A stretch of DNA of 64,000 nt from Helicobacter japonicus (GTDB taxonomy: Bacteria; Campylobacterota; Campylobacteria; Campylobacterales; Helicobacteraceae), in contig NZ_JRMQ02000006.1 of NCBI RefSeq assembly GCF_000762845.2, positions 30,334-94,333 on the forward strand. Reading direction: 5' to 3'. Position 1 is the first letter of the stretch. The number at the start of each line of letters is the position of its first letter. The notes beneath the pieces are model-generated. The model saw nothing but the letters and a program-made list of their open reading frames with translations. It was not told where the DNA came from and did no database searches. Positions 36,424 through 46,018 of the stretch are shown piece by piece. The translations under genes were made by a program, and so were the position numbers.

Positions 36424-37518
36424 ATGATGAAATACCCACTTAATTATAAAAATGATTTTGTAGAAAATTTACTTTTTTGGATTACGCGCTTTATTCGCTA
36501 TAAACTCACGACACTTTCAAACCATCAGGTATATGATAAAGCTGCTATTTTGGAAGCAATTAATGCTTTAAGTAATGATGAGATTCGCTCGCAAGATGAA
36601 TTAAGTTGCCTTTGTAAAAGTGTAAGAAAAGCTGGTATGATAGGGATTAATACCTACTCTACCCCACTACTCAAACTTTATAATTTTCTTGCACAAAGTT
36701 CTCTCCAAAAAATGGAGGAAATTGATGAGGAGATTTTAAGTGATTTTCTAAGCGTAGAAACGAGCACCCTTTCTAGTGCAAGTAAAAAAAACTATCGTAT
36801 CGCACTTATTGGTCTTTTTGGCTATATTGACAAGCAAAATGAAAATAATGGCACATCATATATTTATGATATTACACTTAAAATTAGTGCATTGCAGGGC
36901 AAAAGCGGACAAAAGCTTCCAGCATTTTTGAATCAACAGGAGCTAGAGCAATTTTTGCACGCCATTGATGAATCTCAACTCGGAGAAAAAGTCGCTGCAC
37001 GTAATAAGCTTATTATCAAGCTTATTGTTTATACTGGAATACGTGTGAGTGAGGCACTTAATTTACGCCGTAAAGATATATTTCCTGCACAAGATTGCTA
37101 TCTTGTGCAAATCCGAGGCAAAGGCAATAAACCTCGCGTGGTGATGATACGCACACATCTCATACAGAATCTCCTTGATACTTGGCTCACGCAGAGACCA
37201 GCCCTTGCTCCAAAGCACGATTTACTTTTTTGTAATGCAAAAGGTGAAGCACTCACACAAAGTTATATTTATCAAAATGTAGAGAGTATTCTTACTCAAG
37301 CGGGGATTCGTAAAGAAAAAAATGGCGCACATATGTTACGGCATTCCTTTGCTACCCTGCTCTATCAGCAAAAGCACGATTTGGTAATGGTGCAAGAAGC
37401 TCTTGGACATTCGGATTTAAATACAAGTCGTATTTACACACATTTTGACAAAGAACGTTTGCGTGAAGTAGCAAATGTAATGGATAATCTGAGTAAAAAG
37501 GAGAATTGTGGTGAATAG
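36424..37518 (+). CDS. xerH: Site-specific tyrosine recombinase XerH
   Basis: The 364-residue recombinase acts alone (single-recombinase system) at difH to resolve chromosome dimers. The C-terminal catalytic domain shows TGIRVSEAL (Arg I), HMLRHSFATLLY (His-x-x-Arg) and LGHSDLNTSRIYTHF (tyrosine nucleophile). The N-terminal MKYPLNYKNDFVENLLFWITRFIRYK resembles H. pylori XerH over its first segment. ATG 36424 or 36427 follows AAGGA. Its last 11 bases overlap the PAP2 gene. Confidence 0.93.
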   Translation: MMKYPLNYKNDFVENLLFWITRFIRYKLTTLSNHQVYDKAAILEAINALSNDEIRSQDELSCLCKSVRKAGMIGINTYSTPLLKLYNFLAQSSLQKMEEIDEEILSDFLSVETSTLSSASKKNYRIALIGLFGYIDKQNENNGTSYIYDITLKISALQGKSGQKLPAFLNQQELEQFLHAIDESQLGEKVAARNKLIIKLIVYTGIRVSEALNLRRKDIFPAQDCYLVQIRGKGNKPRVVMIRTHLIQNLLDTWLTQRPALAPKHDLLFCNAKGEALTQSYIYQNVESILTQAGIRKEKNGAHMLRHSFATLLYQQKHDLVMVQEALGHSDLNTSRIYTHFDKERLREVANVMDNLSKKENCGE

Positions 37519-38089
37519 TTTTATAAAATCAAATATGCAGCATAATTTTATAATCTTTGTTATTGGTGTATTTGCACTTGGATTATGGCTCTATGATAAA
37601 GAAATATACGGTGATGTATTTCGCTTTATGCTTATCGCACTTGGGCTTTTTTGGTTTATTCAAAAACAATTTCAGCCCTTAAAATATCTTATCATTATAG
37701 CAATAGTAATTTTAGGCATAGCCTTTACAAGTAAGCTACTTTTTGCTTATCTTGCTCATCATTATGGCGATATAGAGTGGCTACAAAATATACTAGAAAT
37801 TGCTAAACGTCCTATTAATGGAGAGTTTAAAGGATTCCCAAGCGGACATACCACAGCTGCTTTTATAGCATCTGCGTTGATGTGGCACTTTATAGGTAAA
37901 AAATGGGGTATATTTACTTTTATTTTAGCTTGTTTTGTGGGATATTCGCGTATTTTGAGCTTATGGCATACGCCTTTACAAGTCTTAGCAGGAGCTATTC
38001 TTGGCTTTATAGGGAGTTTTATACTCATTTATTACATTGATAAATATTTTAAAAAATGTATTGACAAATGGCGTGAAAAAAAATTATAA
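37508..38089 (+). CDS. PAP2-family membrane phosphatase with altered third motif
   Basis: This 193-residue protein has about five membrane segments and the PAP2 pattern: KRPINGEFKG (near 100), PSGHTTAAF (near 113) and SRILSLWHTPLQVLAG (near 155). In the third motif the usual Asp four residues after the His (SRx5Hx3D) is Gln, a form seen in some polyprenyl- or dolichyl-diphosphatase-like members. It may act on undecaprenyl pyrophosphate or lipid A phosphate; which is unclear. The start is GTG 37508 or 37511 after AAGGAG, overlapping xerH. Confidence 0.8.
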   Translation: MVNSFIKSNMQHNFIIFVIGVFALGLWLYDKEIYGDVFRFMLIALGLFWFIQKQFQPLKYLIIIAIVILGIAFTSKLLFAYLAHHYGDIEWLQNILEIAKRPINGEFKGFPSGHTTAAFIASALMWHFIGKKWGIFTFILACFVGYSRILSLWHTPLQVLAGAILGFIGSFILIYYIDKYFKKCIDKWREKKL

Positions 38090-38090
38090 T
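38061..38090 (+). promoter_or_regulatory. ssrA promoter (-35 and -10)
   Basis: TTGACA (38061-38066) and TATAAT (38085-38090) are both perfect consensus with an 18-base spacer and lie over the end of the PAP2 gene, 22 bases before the mature tmRNA. A consensus -35 is unusual in Helicobacter. Confidence 0.75.
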
Positions 38091-38112
38091 TCACACCCTA
38101 TCCACATCTTAT

Positions 38113-38476
38113 GGGGCTGATTGGCTTTCGACAGGAGTGAAGAGACTTAGGTGCATGTGAGCTGGTAAGCTCTAAAACTGCCACATTTTTTAAACGCAAA
38201 CAACGCAAATTACGCTCCAGCTTACGCAAAAGTCGCGTAAGTTTATCGCTTTTTGGAGCCGAGCATAGCATTTCTTTCTAGCAGAAAACTATCCTCGTTA
38301 TCTTTGCTAGATGCTCTCTTGCTTCTACCTATGGTAAGGGAAAAGATTTAGGTTGCTTGTGGATTCTATCTTGGGACATTGGATAGCCACAAAAAGACTT
38401 CAATGTCTGCTAAACATGTAGATTCTTAAGAAGCTCTCATTTTTGGACTGGGGTTCAACTCCCCACAGCTCCACCA
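38113..38476 (+). ncRNA. ssrA: Transfer-messenger RNA (tmRNA)
   Basis: The 364-base RNA begins GGGGCTGATTGGCTTTCGAC and ends GGGGTTCAACTCCCC-ACAGCTCCACCA in parts, giving the alanine acceptor stem (GGGGCT with AGCTCC), T-loop and encoded CCA. The tag frame (38196-38240) reads GCA AAC AAC ... GCG TAA, peptide ANNANYAPAYAKVA, ending TAA. tmRNA with SmpB rescues stalled ribosomes and tags the peptide for proteolysis. The tag agrees with the one I recall for H. hepaticus. Confidence 0.97.
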
Positions 38477-38514
38477 TAACTTCCCTATTTTATTTAAGAT
38501 TCAATATTGTTATT

Positions 38515-38706
38515 TTAGTGAATCTGGGCTGCTTTTCGGATTCTATATGCTTTTGAACGACAAGCACTTGAGCAAGTTTTTGCACTTTTGCTTCCAATAA
38601 ATGGTTTATGGCATACCTGACAATCTTTTTTTGCTTTATCAAGGCTTTTAAGCAATGATACGACCTCACTATGAGAAAGTGAATGCTTACAATAAGGACA
38701 TTCCAT
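38515..38706 (-). CDS. Small zinc-ribbon protein
   Basis: This 63-residue protein has MECPYCKHSLSHSE at the start and CQVCHKPF...CSSACRSKAYRIRKA in the second half. The CxxC pairs suggest one or two zinc sites, and the basic C-terminus suggests nucleic-acid binding. I chose ATG 38706 because AAGGAG precedes it by 6 bases; a longer frame to 38745 lacks this. It may be a small regulator. It is divergent from the TonB receptor gene. Confidence 0.7.
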   Translation of the reverse strand: MECPYCKHSLSHSEVVSLLKSLDKAKKDCQVCHKPFIGSKSAKTCSSACRSKAYRIRKAAQIH

Positions 38707-38735
38707 AAAAAACTCCTTTGCCTTTAAGAGATTGA

Positions 38736-38773
38736 TTATTATCACAGCTATTTAAATTACATCGTGATAGTAA
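38736..38773. promoter_or_regulatory. Candidate operator between divergent genes
   Basis: TTATTATCAC (38736-38745) and GTGATAGTAA (38764-38773) are inverted repeats with one mismatch and an 18-base spacer. They lie between the small zinc-ribbon gene and the TonB receptor. Arms of this kind with long spacers are used by metal regulators such as NikR, but I cannot assign a protein. Confidence 0.4.
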
Positions 38774-38888
38774 CAAAAAAATGCTACAAAAATGCAAAAA
38801 AATAAAAATTTTGTAAAATATAATACTACATTTTATAAAATGTGATAGACTTCACGCTTCATTTCAATTTATGTTAAAGGTTTTGGCA

Positions 38889-40967
38889 ATGACACATTTT
38901 TACTCTACTTTTACTACACCTTCAATCTTCAATATGGCTATGCTTTCAGGCATTACAAGTGTGGCTTTTGCAAGCACAAGTTTTGCTGATGAGATTCCCG
39001 AAAATATACGTTCTATTAAACTTTCACCAATTACTTCTCTAGCTCACCCTATTAGCAATGCTAATGTTAGCGTTATAGACGATACTTTTATCACAAATAC
39101 CCAAGCAAAAGACTTGCGTGAAGTTTTCAATAAAAATGCGGAGATTCAAGTCGGTGGAAGCGCACAAATCGCACAAAAACTCTATATTCGTGGCTTTGAA
39201 GATAGAATGTTTCGCATTAGGCTTGATGGCATTACGCAAAGTGGGAATTTATTTCATCATCAAGGCAATTTTCTCTTTGACCCATTCCTTATTAAAAATA
39301 TTGAGATAGAAAAAGGTTTAGCAAATGTAGAATATGGCGCAGGAGCATTAGCAGGAGGTATCAATATCACTACAAAAAATGCTTTTGATTTACTCTCACC
39401 TAATCGCAGCTATGGAGCATATTTTACACTCGGGGGACAAAGTAATAGAGGCATTGGCACTTCACTTGCTACCTATGGTAAGATAAAAGAGAATCTCGGG
39501 TTAGTCGCAAGTTATAGTTTTGATGATGTGCCTTATTATCGTGCAGGCAATGGTGATAAAGTCCCCTCTTCTCAATCAAAAGCACATAATGCACTTTTTA
39601 AGCTAAACTTTCTCCCTAATGCAAATCATTCATTTAATCTTAACTATCATTTTAACCATCTCACCGCAGTTGCGCCTTATGGTGCTAATGTTTTGCTTAG
39701 TGCAAATCCAAAACTTTTTGACAATGCTATTCTTTCTCACGGCATAAGCGCACAATACTCTTATATGCCTACTGAAAATTTCACTCTATTATGGAATAAT
39801 TTTTACTCATATAAGAATCTTACACTTACGCCTCGTGAAGCAGTAACTAACAACGACCACGAGGGTGCACAAGATTTAAGTTTGCAGAATCTAGGAAGTG
39901 ATATTATCTTTAAACACTATTTTGGCACTTCTAAACATTCTATTAAATATGGCTTAAACTATCAGCTTATTACTACCAAAGCACATAATCTTGATGACCA
40001 CGCTTTTTCAGATAATAATAAAGCACAAGAATTAGGTGCTATTTATGGCGGATTTGTCGGGGCAAGTTTTAATTTTTTAGAATCTTTAAGTCTTGATTTG
40101 GGTTCGCGTTATGATGTCTTTACCTATCGTGATAAAGTTGATACAAGGCATAATACTCAAGGATTTAGCCCTTATATCTCGCTTCTTTATGCTCCCACAA
40201 ATGAATTAAGCTTTAAAATCACACAAAACTACAATACACGCGGGGCTATGCCACTTGATGCTTCCTTACTCTCAAATCCTCACGTAAAGATTGCTCCATT
40301 AAAAGCAGAGGGAATGCATAATACAGAGCTTAATATGGATTATGATAATAACTTATTTAGTGCGCATATAAGCCTCTATCACCAATATCTAAAAAACTTT
40401 ATCAATAGCTATATTAATGACAATGTTTATGCAAATGGTGCTACTCATACCCACGAGGCTTCTTTTCGTCAAAATATGAATAGTCCCATACGAATTCTTG
40501 GCTATGAGGCAAATATTGGGCTTGATTTAGATTTTCTTGATGTGCATATAGGTATTGCTCAAAGCTTTCCTACATACAAAAATAAAACGATTACTGACAC
40601 CTTTGAGCTTGCTGCTGTAAGTGGGCGAAGCTATTATCTAAGTGCAGGATTGCGTCCTTTTAAAAGTGTGCCACAATTTCATATTTTATGGCTTAGTCGT
40701 TTTGTAGAGGGAATAGATTATCAAGGTTACAATATGTATTATAATGGGATCGAATCTGTGCATAAAAAAGGCTATAATACACATAATCTTTACCTTACTT
40801 ATGATGTGAAATCCTATTTAAGTGTGCGTTTAGCATTTTTAAACATTACAAATCAAACTTATACAAACCCTATGAGCCCACTCAAAGAGCTTTTTTCAAA
40901 AGGAGAAGGCACACCACTCTATGAGCCCGGTTTTAATACAAAGGCGCAAATTGCATTGTCATTTTAA
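38889..40967 (+). CDS. TonB-dependent outer-membrane receptor
   Basis: The 692-residue protein has a signal peptide (about 1-35, ending TSFA). The plug includes KDLREVFNKNAEIQVGGS, LYIRGFEDRMFRIRLDG and EIEKGLANVEYGAGALAGGIN, and is followed by a 22-strand barrel ending FNTKAQIALSF. Its style (YRAGNGDKVPSSQSKAHNAL) is like Helicobacter FrpB-type receptors for iron, haem or nickel; the ligand is not clear. I chose ATG 38889, preceded by AAAGG, over 38871. A palindromic operator candidate lies upstream at 38736. Confidence 0.88.
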   Translation: MTHFYSTFTTPSIFNMAMLSGITSVAFASTSFADEIPENIRSIKLSPITSLAHPISNANVSVIDDTFITNTQAKDLREVFNKNAEIQVGGSAQIAQKLYIRGFEDRMFRIRLDGITQSGNLFHHQGNFLFDPFLIKNIEIEKGLANVEYGAGALAGGINITTKNAFDLLSPNRSYGAYFTLGGQSNRGIGTSLATYGKIKENLGLVASYSFDDVPYYRAGNGDKVPSSQSKAHNALFKLNFLPNANHSFNLNYHFNHLTAVAPYGANVLLSANPKLFDNAILSHGISAQYSYMPTENFTLLWNNFYSYKNLTLTPREAVTNNDHEGAQDLSLQNLGSDIIFKHYFGTSKHSIKYGLNYQLITTKAHNLDDHAFSDNNKAQELGAIYGGFVGASFNFLESLSLDLGSRYDVFTYRDKVDTRHNTQGFSPYISLLYAPTNELSFKITQNYNTRGAMPLDASLLSNPHVKIAPLKAEGMHNTELNMDYDNNLFSAHISLYHQYLKNFINSYINDNVYANGATHTHEASFRQNMNSPIRILGYEANIGLDLDFLDVHIGIAQSFPTYKNKTITDTFELAAVSGRSYYLSAGLRPFKSVPQFHILWLSRFVEGIDYQGYNMYYNGIESVHKKGYNTHNLYLTYDVKSYLSVRLAFLNITNQTYTNPMSPLKELFSKGEGTPLYEPGFNTKAQIALSF

Positions 40968-40971
40968 TAGA

Positions 40972-40986
40972 ATCTTTTGGTATAAT
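40972..40986 (+). promoter_or_regulatory. ppa -10 region
   Basis: TATAAT in TTGGTATAATCGCTC (about 40980-40985) lies about 40 bases before ppa, a good -10 spacing for its transcript. Confidence 0.5.
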
Positions 40987-41023
40987 CGCTCTTTTAACAT
41001 AATTTAAGCTTAAAGGAGCGGTA

Positions 41024-41545
41024 ATGAATCTCTCAAAAGTATCAGTGGGTGAAAATCCAAATAAAGTCAATGTTATTATTGAAATTCCTTATGGTTCAAA
41101 TATCAAATATGAAGTTGATAAGGAAAGTGGTTTAGTTGTTGTCGATAGAGTGATGTATGGTGCAATGTTTTATCCTGCAAATTATGGCTTTGTGCCAAAT
41201 ACTCTTGCAGACGATGGCGACCCTGTTGATGTTCTCGTGCTTAATGCTTATCCGCTTCAAGCAGGCAGTATGATAGCCTCTAGGCTTATTGGCGTGCTCA
41301 TTATGGAAGATGAAAGTGGAATGGACGAAAAGCTTATTGCTGTGCCTGTTTCTAAAATTGACCCATCATTTGATAAGGTTCAATCTTTAGCAGATTTACC
41401 ACAAATCACACTTGATAGAATCAAGAATTTTTTTGAAACCTACAAAACTTTAGAACCAAACAAATGGGTAAAAGTAAAAGATTTTAAAGACAAAAATATT
41501 GCGCAAGAGATTTTAGACAAATCAATCAAAGCTTATAAAGGTTAA
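41024..41545 (+). CDS. ppa: Inorganic pyrophosphatase
   Basis: This 173-residue soluble type I pyrophosphatase hydrolyses PPi. Motifs are VIIEIPYGSNIKYEVDK, YPANYGFVPNTLADDGDPVDVLVL (with the catalytic acidic cluster DDGDPVD), and KVKDFKD near the end. The length and order match the bacterial enzyme. ATG 41024 follows AAAGGAG. It is followed by the biotin carboxylase. Confidence 0.96.
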   Translation: MNLSKVSVGENPNKVNVIIEIPYGSNIKYEVDKESGLVVVDRVMYGAMFYPANYGFVPNTLADDGDPVDVLVLNAYPLQAGSMIASRLIGVLIMEDESGMDEKLIAVPVSKIDPSFDKVQSLADLPQITLDRIKNFFETYKTLEPNKWVKVKDFKDKNIAQEILDKSIKAYKG

Positions 41546-41582
41546 AATACTCTTCATTTGTGCTTCATAGATAAAGGAGGTT

Positions 41583-43010
41583 ATGATGTTTCAAAAGATT
41601 CTTATTGCAAATCGTGGTGAAATTGCTGTTCGTATCATACGCGCTTGTAGGGATTTACATATTAAAAGTGTAGCCATTTATGCAAGAGCTGATAGAGATT
41701 GTTTGCACGTGAAAATGGCTGATGAATCCTATGAAATTAGTGATGACCCATTACAAGGCTATCTTGATGCGGATTTGATTATTGAAGTAGCATTGCGTGC
41801 CGAAGTTGATGCAATTCACCCCGGCTATGGCTTTTTAAGTGAGAATGCTTTATTTGCTAAAAAGGTGCAAGAAGCAGGTATAACTTGGATAGGTCCAGAT
41901 TCTACAACAATTGCCAAAATGGGTGATAAAAATGCTGCGCGTGAAATTATGCAAAAAAATGGAATCCCCATTGTGCCTGGCACTCAACCACTTAATAAGC
42001 ACTCTGTAAGCGAAATTGCTAGAAAGGCTCAAAAAATTGGTTATCCTGTTATCCTTAAAGCAAGTAGCGGAGGTGGTGGGCGTGGCATACGCGTAGTGGA
42101 AAAAGAAGAAGATTTAATAGAATCTTTTGAGGCTTGCAAACGTGAAGCTATGGCATTTTTTAAAAATGATGATGTATTTATGGAAAAATATGTTGTTAAT
42201 CCCCGCCATATTGAATTTCAAATACTTGCTGATAATTATGGTAATGTGATACATCTTTTAGAGCGTGATTGTTCAATACAAAGACGACATCAAAAACTCA
42301 TTGAAATTGCTCCTAGTCCCCTCATTAGTGATGATTTGCGTCGTAGAATGGGAGCGGCAGCTGTGGCAGCTGCAAAAGCAGCGGACTATACAAATGCTGG
42401 AACTGTTGAATTTCTCCTCGATGAAAACAATACCTTTTACTTTATGGAGATGAATACGCGCATACAAGTTGAACACGGTGTTACAGAAGAAATTACAGGC
42501 TATGATTTAATAGGCAGACAGATTCGCATCGCACAAGGAGAAATTTTAGACCTCACGCAACACGATATACGAGCACAAGGTTTTGCTATTGAAGCGAGAA
42601 TTAATGCCGAAGATGTAGCAAATGATTTTGTGCCAAATCCGGGAAAAATCACTACTTATTATCCTGCACTTGGACCTTTTGTGCGCGTAGATAGCTGTAT
42701 TTACAAAGACTATGTGATTCCACCTTTTTATGATTCTATGGTCGCAAAGCTTATCGTAAAAGCATCAAGTTATAATCTTGCAGTGAATAAACTTTCACGT
42801 GCTTTAAGTGAATTTACTATTAAAGGTGTCAAAACAACAATTCCTTTTTTGATGAATATTTGCAATGATAAGGACTTTAGGCGTGGGAATTTTGATACCT
42901 CATATATCGAGAACAAAATTGGAGAACTTATGCCTACACCCGAATCTAAACCTGAAGATGATATGGTAAGCGTCATTGTAGCAGCCTTAAGTGCGAGATA
43001 TGGAGCATAA
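41583..43010 (+). CDS. accC: Biotin carboxylase subunit (AccC/PycA-type)
   Basis: This 475-residue ATP-grasp enzyme carboxylates biotin. Motifs are KILIANRGEIAVRIIRACRD, AIHPGYGFLSENA, KASSGGGGRGIRVV, RHIEFQILADNYGN, ERDCSIQRRHQKLIE and FMEMNTRIQVEHGVTEEITGYD. The C-terminal part (SRALSEFTIKGVKTTIPF) and the absence of accB beside it resemble Campylobacter PycA, the pyruvate carboxylase biotin-carboxylase subunit, so either role is possible. In the canonical EHPVTE motif Pro is replaced by Gly here. ATG 41586, 5 bases after AAAGGAGG, is the better start than 41583. Confidence 0.88.
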   Translation: MMFQKILIANRGEIAVRIIRACRDLHIKSVAIYARADRDCLHVKMADESYEISDDPLQGYLDADLIIEVALRAEVDAIHPGYGFLSENALFAKKVQEAGITWIGPDSTTIAKMGDKNAAREIMQKNGIPIVPGTQPLNKHSVSEIARKAQKIGYPVILKASSGGGGRGIRVVEKEEDLIESFEACKREAMAFFKNDDVFMEKYVVNPRHIEFQILADNYGNVIHLLERDCSIQRRHQKLIEIAPSPLISDDLRRRMGAAAVAAAKAADYTNAGTVEFLLDENNTFYFMEMNTRIQVEHGVTEEITGYDLIGRQIRIAQGEILDLTQHDIRAQGFAIEARINAEDVANDFVPNPGKITTYYPALGPFVRVDSCIYKDYVIPPFYDSMVAKLIVKASSYNLAVNKLSRALSEFTIKGVKTTIPFLMNICNDKDFRRGNFDTSYIENKIGELMPTPESKPEDDMVSVIVAALSARYGA

Positions 43011-43021
43011 TTGGAGCAGGT

Positions 43022-44467
43022 ATGAAAAATATCTATGAGAATACAACATTTTTGGATAAAAGAGCGTGTGAAAAATATCACCTCACACCGCAGATTCTTA
43101 TGGAAAATGCTGCTTGTGCTTTAGAATCTCTCATACAATCTTTAACACACAAAGGAAGTGTTATTACTATTTTGTGTGGTAGTGGTGATAATGGTGGCGA
43201 TGGTTATACTCTTGCCAGGAGATTGAGTGGTGATTATCATATTAGAATCTATCAAGTAAAAGAACCGAAATCACCTCTTTGTATTCAAGCTTATGAACAA
43301 GCTTGTGAATGTGAAATAAAATTTATCAAAAAAATTTTACCTTGCGATGTAATTGTAGATTGTGTTGTGGGCAGTGGGCTAAAAGGTAGCTTAGAACGTG
43401 AAGTGGGTGAAATTCTAGCTTTGGCTAATAAAAATGCTCGTTTATGTATTGCTTGTGATATACCAAGTGGTTTAAGCGATACAAACGAAGGTTTTGTGTT
43501 TAAAGCAAACCATACATTATGTATGGGGGCAATAAATCTTGTATGCCTTAGCGATAAAGCAAAAGATTATGTCGGAGAGTTACATATTGGCAAACTCGGT
43601 TTAAGTGAAAATCATTATGAAGTAAGCTCTAATCTCAAAATGCTTGAAACTTCCGATTTAGCATTACCAAAGCGCATAAAACAAAATTGCCATAAAGGTG
43701 ATTTTGGGCATTTAGCAGTGTTTGTAGGAGAAAAAATAGGTGCTGGAATTTTAAGCGCACAGAGTGCATTGCGTTTTGGAGCGGGGCTAGTGAGTATCGT
43801 GTCTCAAAAAGATGTGCAGATTCCATTTGATATTATGCAAACACATACACTTCCTCATAATACAACTGCTATCGCTTTAGGTATGGGGCTTGGCGTAGAA
43901 AATGCTACACAGATTTTAGAATCCTTACTTGATTCTACCCTACCTTGTGTGCTTGATGCTGATGTGTTTCATACATCTATGGTTAAAACTTTTTTAGATG
44001 AAAGCCTCAAGCAACAGCGACTAGATTTTACACGAGAAATCATTTTAACGCCACACCCAAAAGAATTTGCTTCATTACTTCAAATATGCGAACTTGGCGA
44101 ATATTCTCCACAAAAACGCATAGATAGTATGCTTAGCTTTACACAAAAATATCCCCATACTACACTTGTGCTTAAGGGAGCTAATGTATTTATAGCTAAA
44201 GCACAAGAGGTTTATATTAATCCACTTGGTATTAATGCACTTGCAAAAGGTGGCAGTGGTGATGTCTTGAGCGGACTTATTGGTGCGCTTTTAGCTCAAG
44301 GATATAATGGCTTAGATTCAGCAATACAAGGCTCACTTGCCCATACACTTGCAGCAAGAGAAGCCATAAAACACATTGCAAATTATGCTTTAACACCAAG
44401 TATGCTTCTTGAAAGCATTACAACTTTAGAATCTTTTAAAAGGATAAAAAATGAATACTTTATCTAA
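43022..44467 (+). CDS. nnr: Bifunctional NAD(P)H-hydrate epimerase / ADP-dependent dehydratase
   Basis: The 481-residue repair enzyme restores hydrated NAD(P)H. The N-terminal epimerase domain (about 1-215) has [26 protein letters not shown] and [10 protein letters not shown]; the C-terminal kinase-like dehydratase domain (about 220-480) has [39 protein letters not shown] and [23 protein letters not shown] with the catalytic Asp. It overlaps thiG by 17 bases, so the two are coupled. Confidence 0.93.
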   Translation: MKNIYENTTFLDKRACEKYHLTPQILMENAACALESLIQSLTHKGSVITILCGSGDNGGDGYTLARRLSGDYHIRIYQVKEPKSPLCIQAYEQACECEIKFIKKILPCDVIVDCVVGSGLKGSLEREVGEILALANKNARLCIACDIPSGLSDTNEGFVFKANHTLCMGAINLVCLSDKAKDYVGELHIGKLGLSENHYEVSSNLKMLETSDLALPKRIKQNCHKGDFGHLAVFVGEKIGAGILSAQSALRFGAGLVSIVSQKDVQIPFDIMQTHTLPHNTTAIALGMGLGVENATQILESLLDSTLPCVLDADVFHTSMVKTFLDESLKQQRLDFTREIILTPHPKEFASLLQICELGEYSPQKRIDSMLSFTQKYPHTTLVLKGANVFIAKAQEVYINPLGINALAKGGSGDVLSGLIGALLAQGYNGLDSAIQGSLAHTLAAREAIKHIANYALTPSMLLESITTLESFKRIKNEYFI

Positions 44468-45245
44468 TGATACTCTCACAATTGGCTCACACACTTTTGC
44501 ATCGCGCTTGATTGTTGGGAGCGGAAAATACAAAGACTTTACCACTACTAAAGAAGCAACTTTAGCAAGTGGTGCAGAAATTATTACGGTTGCTGTGCGC
44601 CGGGTCAATATTATGGATAATAAAAGTGAGAATCTGCTTGAGACTTTTAAAGATACACAGATTCAATTTTTGCCAAATTCTGCTGGGTGTGTCAATGCTA
44701 AAGAAGCAATCACGCTCTTTCGTCTTGTAAAAGAAGCAACAGGTATTGATTTTATTAAGCTTGAAATCATAGGTGATACAGATAAAACGCTTTATCCTGA
44801 TGTAGTAGAAACACTACAAGCTACGGAGATTCTAGCAAACGATGGTTTTTGTGTATTGGCTTACACAAATGATGATCCTATTATGGCAAAACGACTTGAA
44901 AATGCGGGAGCAAGTGCTGTTATGCCCCTTGCTGCACCTATTGGAAGCGGGCTTGGAATCCAAAATCGCTATAATATCGGCTTTATCAAAGAAGCAGTCA
45001 AAGTGCCTGTGATTGTCGATGCAGGAGTGGGCTGTGCGAGTGATGCAAGTATTGCTATGGAATTAGGAGCTGATGCAGTGCTCACAAATACAGCTATTGC
45101 AATGGCTCAAAATCCTGTAACAATGGCAGAATCAATGAAATATGCTGTAAAAGCCGGGCGATTAAGTTATCTTGCTGGACGCATACCGCGTAAAGCCTAT
45201 GCAAGTGCAAGTTCTCCACTTGAAGGTATGGCTCAACTTAGCTAG
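44451..45245 (+). CDS. thiG: Thiazole synthase
   Basis: The 264-residue TIM-barrel enzyme makes the thiazole moiety of thiamine from DXP, dehydroglycine and ThiS-thiocarboxylate. Motifs are [47 protein letters not shown] and [31 protein letters not shown] (in parts). The conserved Lys forming the Schiff base is in IKLEIIGD. It overlaps nnr and is followed by cmoA. thiS, thiF and thiH are not in the window. Confidence 0.94.
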   Translation: MNTLSNDTLTIGSHTFASRLIVGSGKYKDFTTTKEATLASGAEIITVAVRRVNIMDNKSENLLETFKDTQIQFLPNSAGCVNAKEAITLFRLVKEATGIDFIKLEIIGDTDKTLYPDVVETLQATEILANDGFCVLAYTNDDPIMAKRLENAGASAVMPLAAPIGSGLGIQNRYNIGFIKEAVKVPVIVDAGVGCASDASIAMELGADAVLTNTAIAMAQNPVTMAESMKYAVKAGRLSYLAGRIPRKAYASASSPLEGMAQLS

Positions 45246-45250
45246 ATTCA

Positions 45251-45973
45251 ATGAAAGATAAAATTTTTACGCAAGATATTGGCAAACAATTTGAATTTGA
45301 TGAACAAGTAGCAAGTGTATTTGATGATATGCTTGAGCGTTCAATTCCTCATTACAAAGAGGTGCTCGGTTTAATTGTAGATTTTTGCTCCTACACTTTA
45401 GAATCCTTGCCCTCTCAAAGCAATCCTCTTGTTTATGATTTAGGAAGTTCCACAGGCACAACACTTTTAGCTCTTTTTCAAACTTTGCCCTCACATACTC
45501 ACTTCATTGGCATTGATAATTCCCAAGCAATGATTGATAAAGCCCTACTTAAAGCTCAAGCTTACGGAGCAAATATTGATTTTATATGTGCAGACTTGCT
45601 CCAATATGATTTTTTACACTCTGATATTATGATTGCTAATTATATCCTGCAATTTATCCGCCCAATGCAACGCACTACTCTTTTGCAAAAAATTTATCAT
45701 TCTCTTAGAGAAGGGGGGATTTTTATTTTAAGTGAAAAAATGACTTCCCACCATAGAATCCTTGATAGGCAGATGATAGAACGATATATGCGTTATAAAC
45801 AAGAGCAAGGCTACACAAAAACTGAAATTAGCAAAAAGCGTGAAGCATTAGAAAATGTGCTTGTGCCTTTTAGCCTTGAAGAAAATATTGCAATGCTTAA
45901 AGATATAGGTTTTAGCGGCATTGAAGTGCTTTTTAAATGGGTGAATTTTGGCACTTTGATTGCTAAAAAGTAA
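45251..45973 (+). CDS. cmoA: Carboxy-S-adenosyl-L-methionine synthase
   Basis: This 240-residue protein converts SAM and prephenate to carboxy-SAM, the donor used by CmoB for the wobble-position cmo5U tRNA modification. It has FEFDEQVASVFDDMLERSIPHYKE, VYDLGSSTGTTLLAL (SAM site), IGIDNSQAMIDKA and LSEKMTSHH, as in CmoA. ATG 45251 follows the thiG stop by 6 bases. cmoB is not in the window. Confidence 0.93.
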   Translation: MKDKIFTQDIGKQFEFDEQVASVFDDMLERSIPHYKEVLGLIVDFCSYTLESLPSQSNPLVYDLGSSTGTTLLALFQTLPSHTHFIGIDNSQAMIDKALLKAQAYGANIDFICADLLQYDFLHSDIMIANYILQFIRPMQRTTLLQKIYHSLREGGIFILSEKMTSHHRILDRQMIERYMRYKQEQGYTKTEISKKREALENVLVPFSLEENIAMLKDIGFSGIEVLFKWVNFGTLIAKK

Positions 45974-46018
45974 TTGCAAAATTTATTATAAAACACAATA
46001 GAGGCTTTAGGAGGGGAA

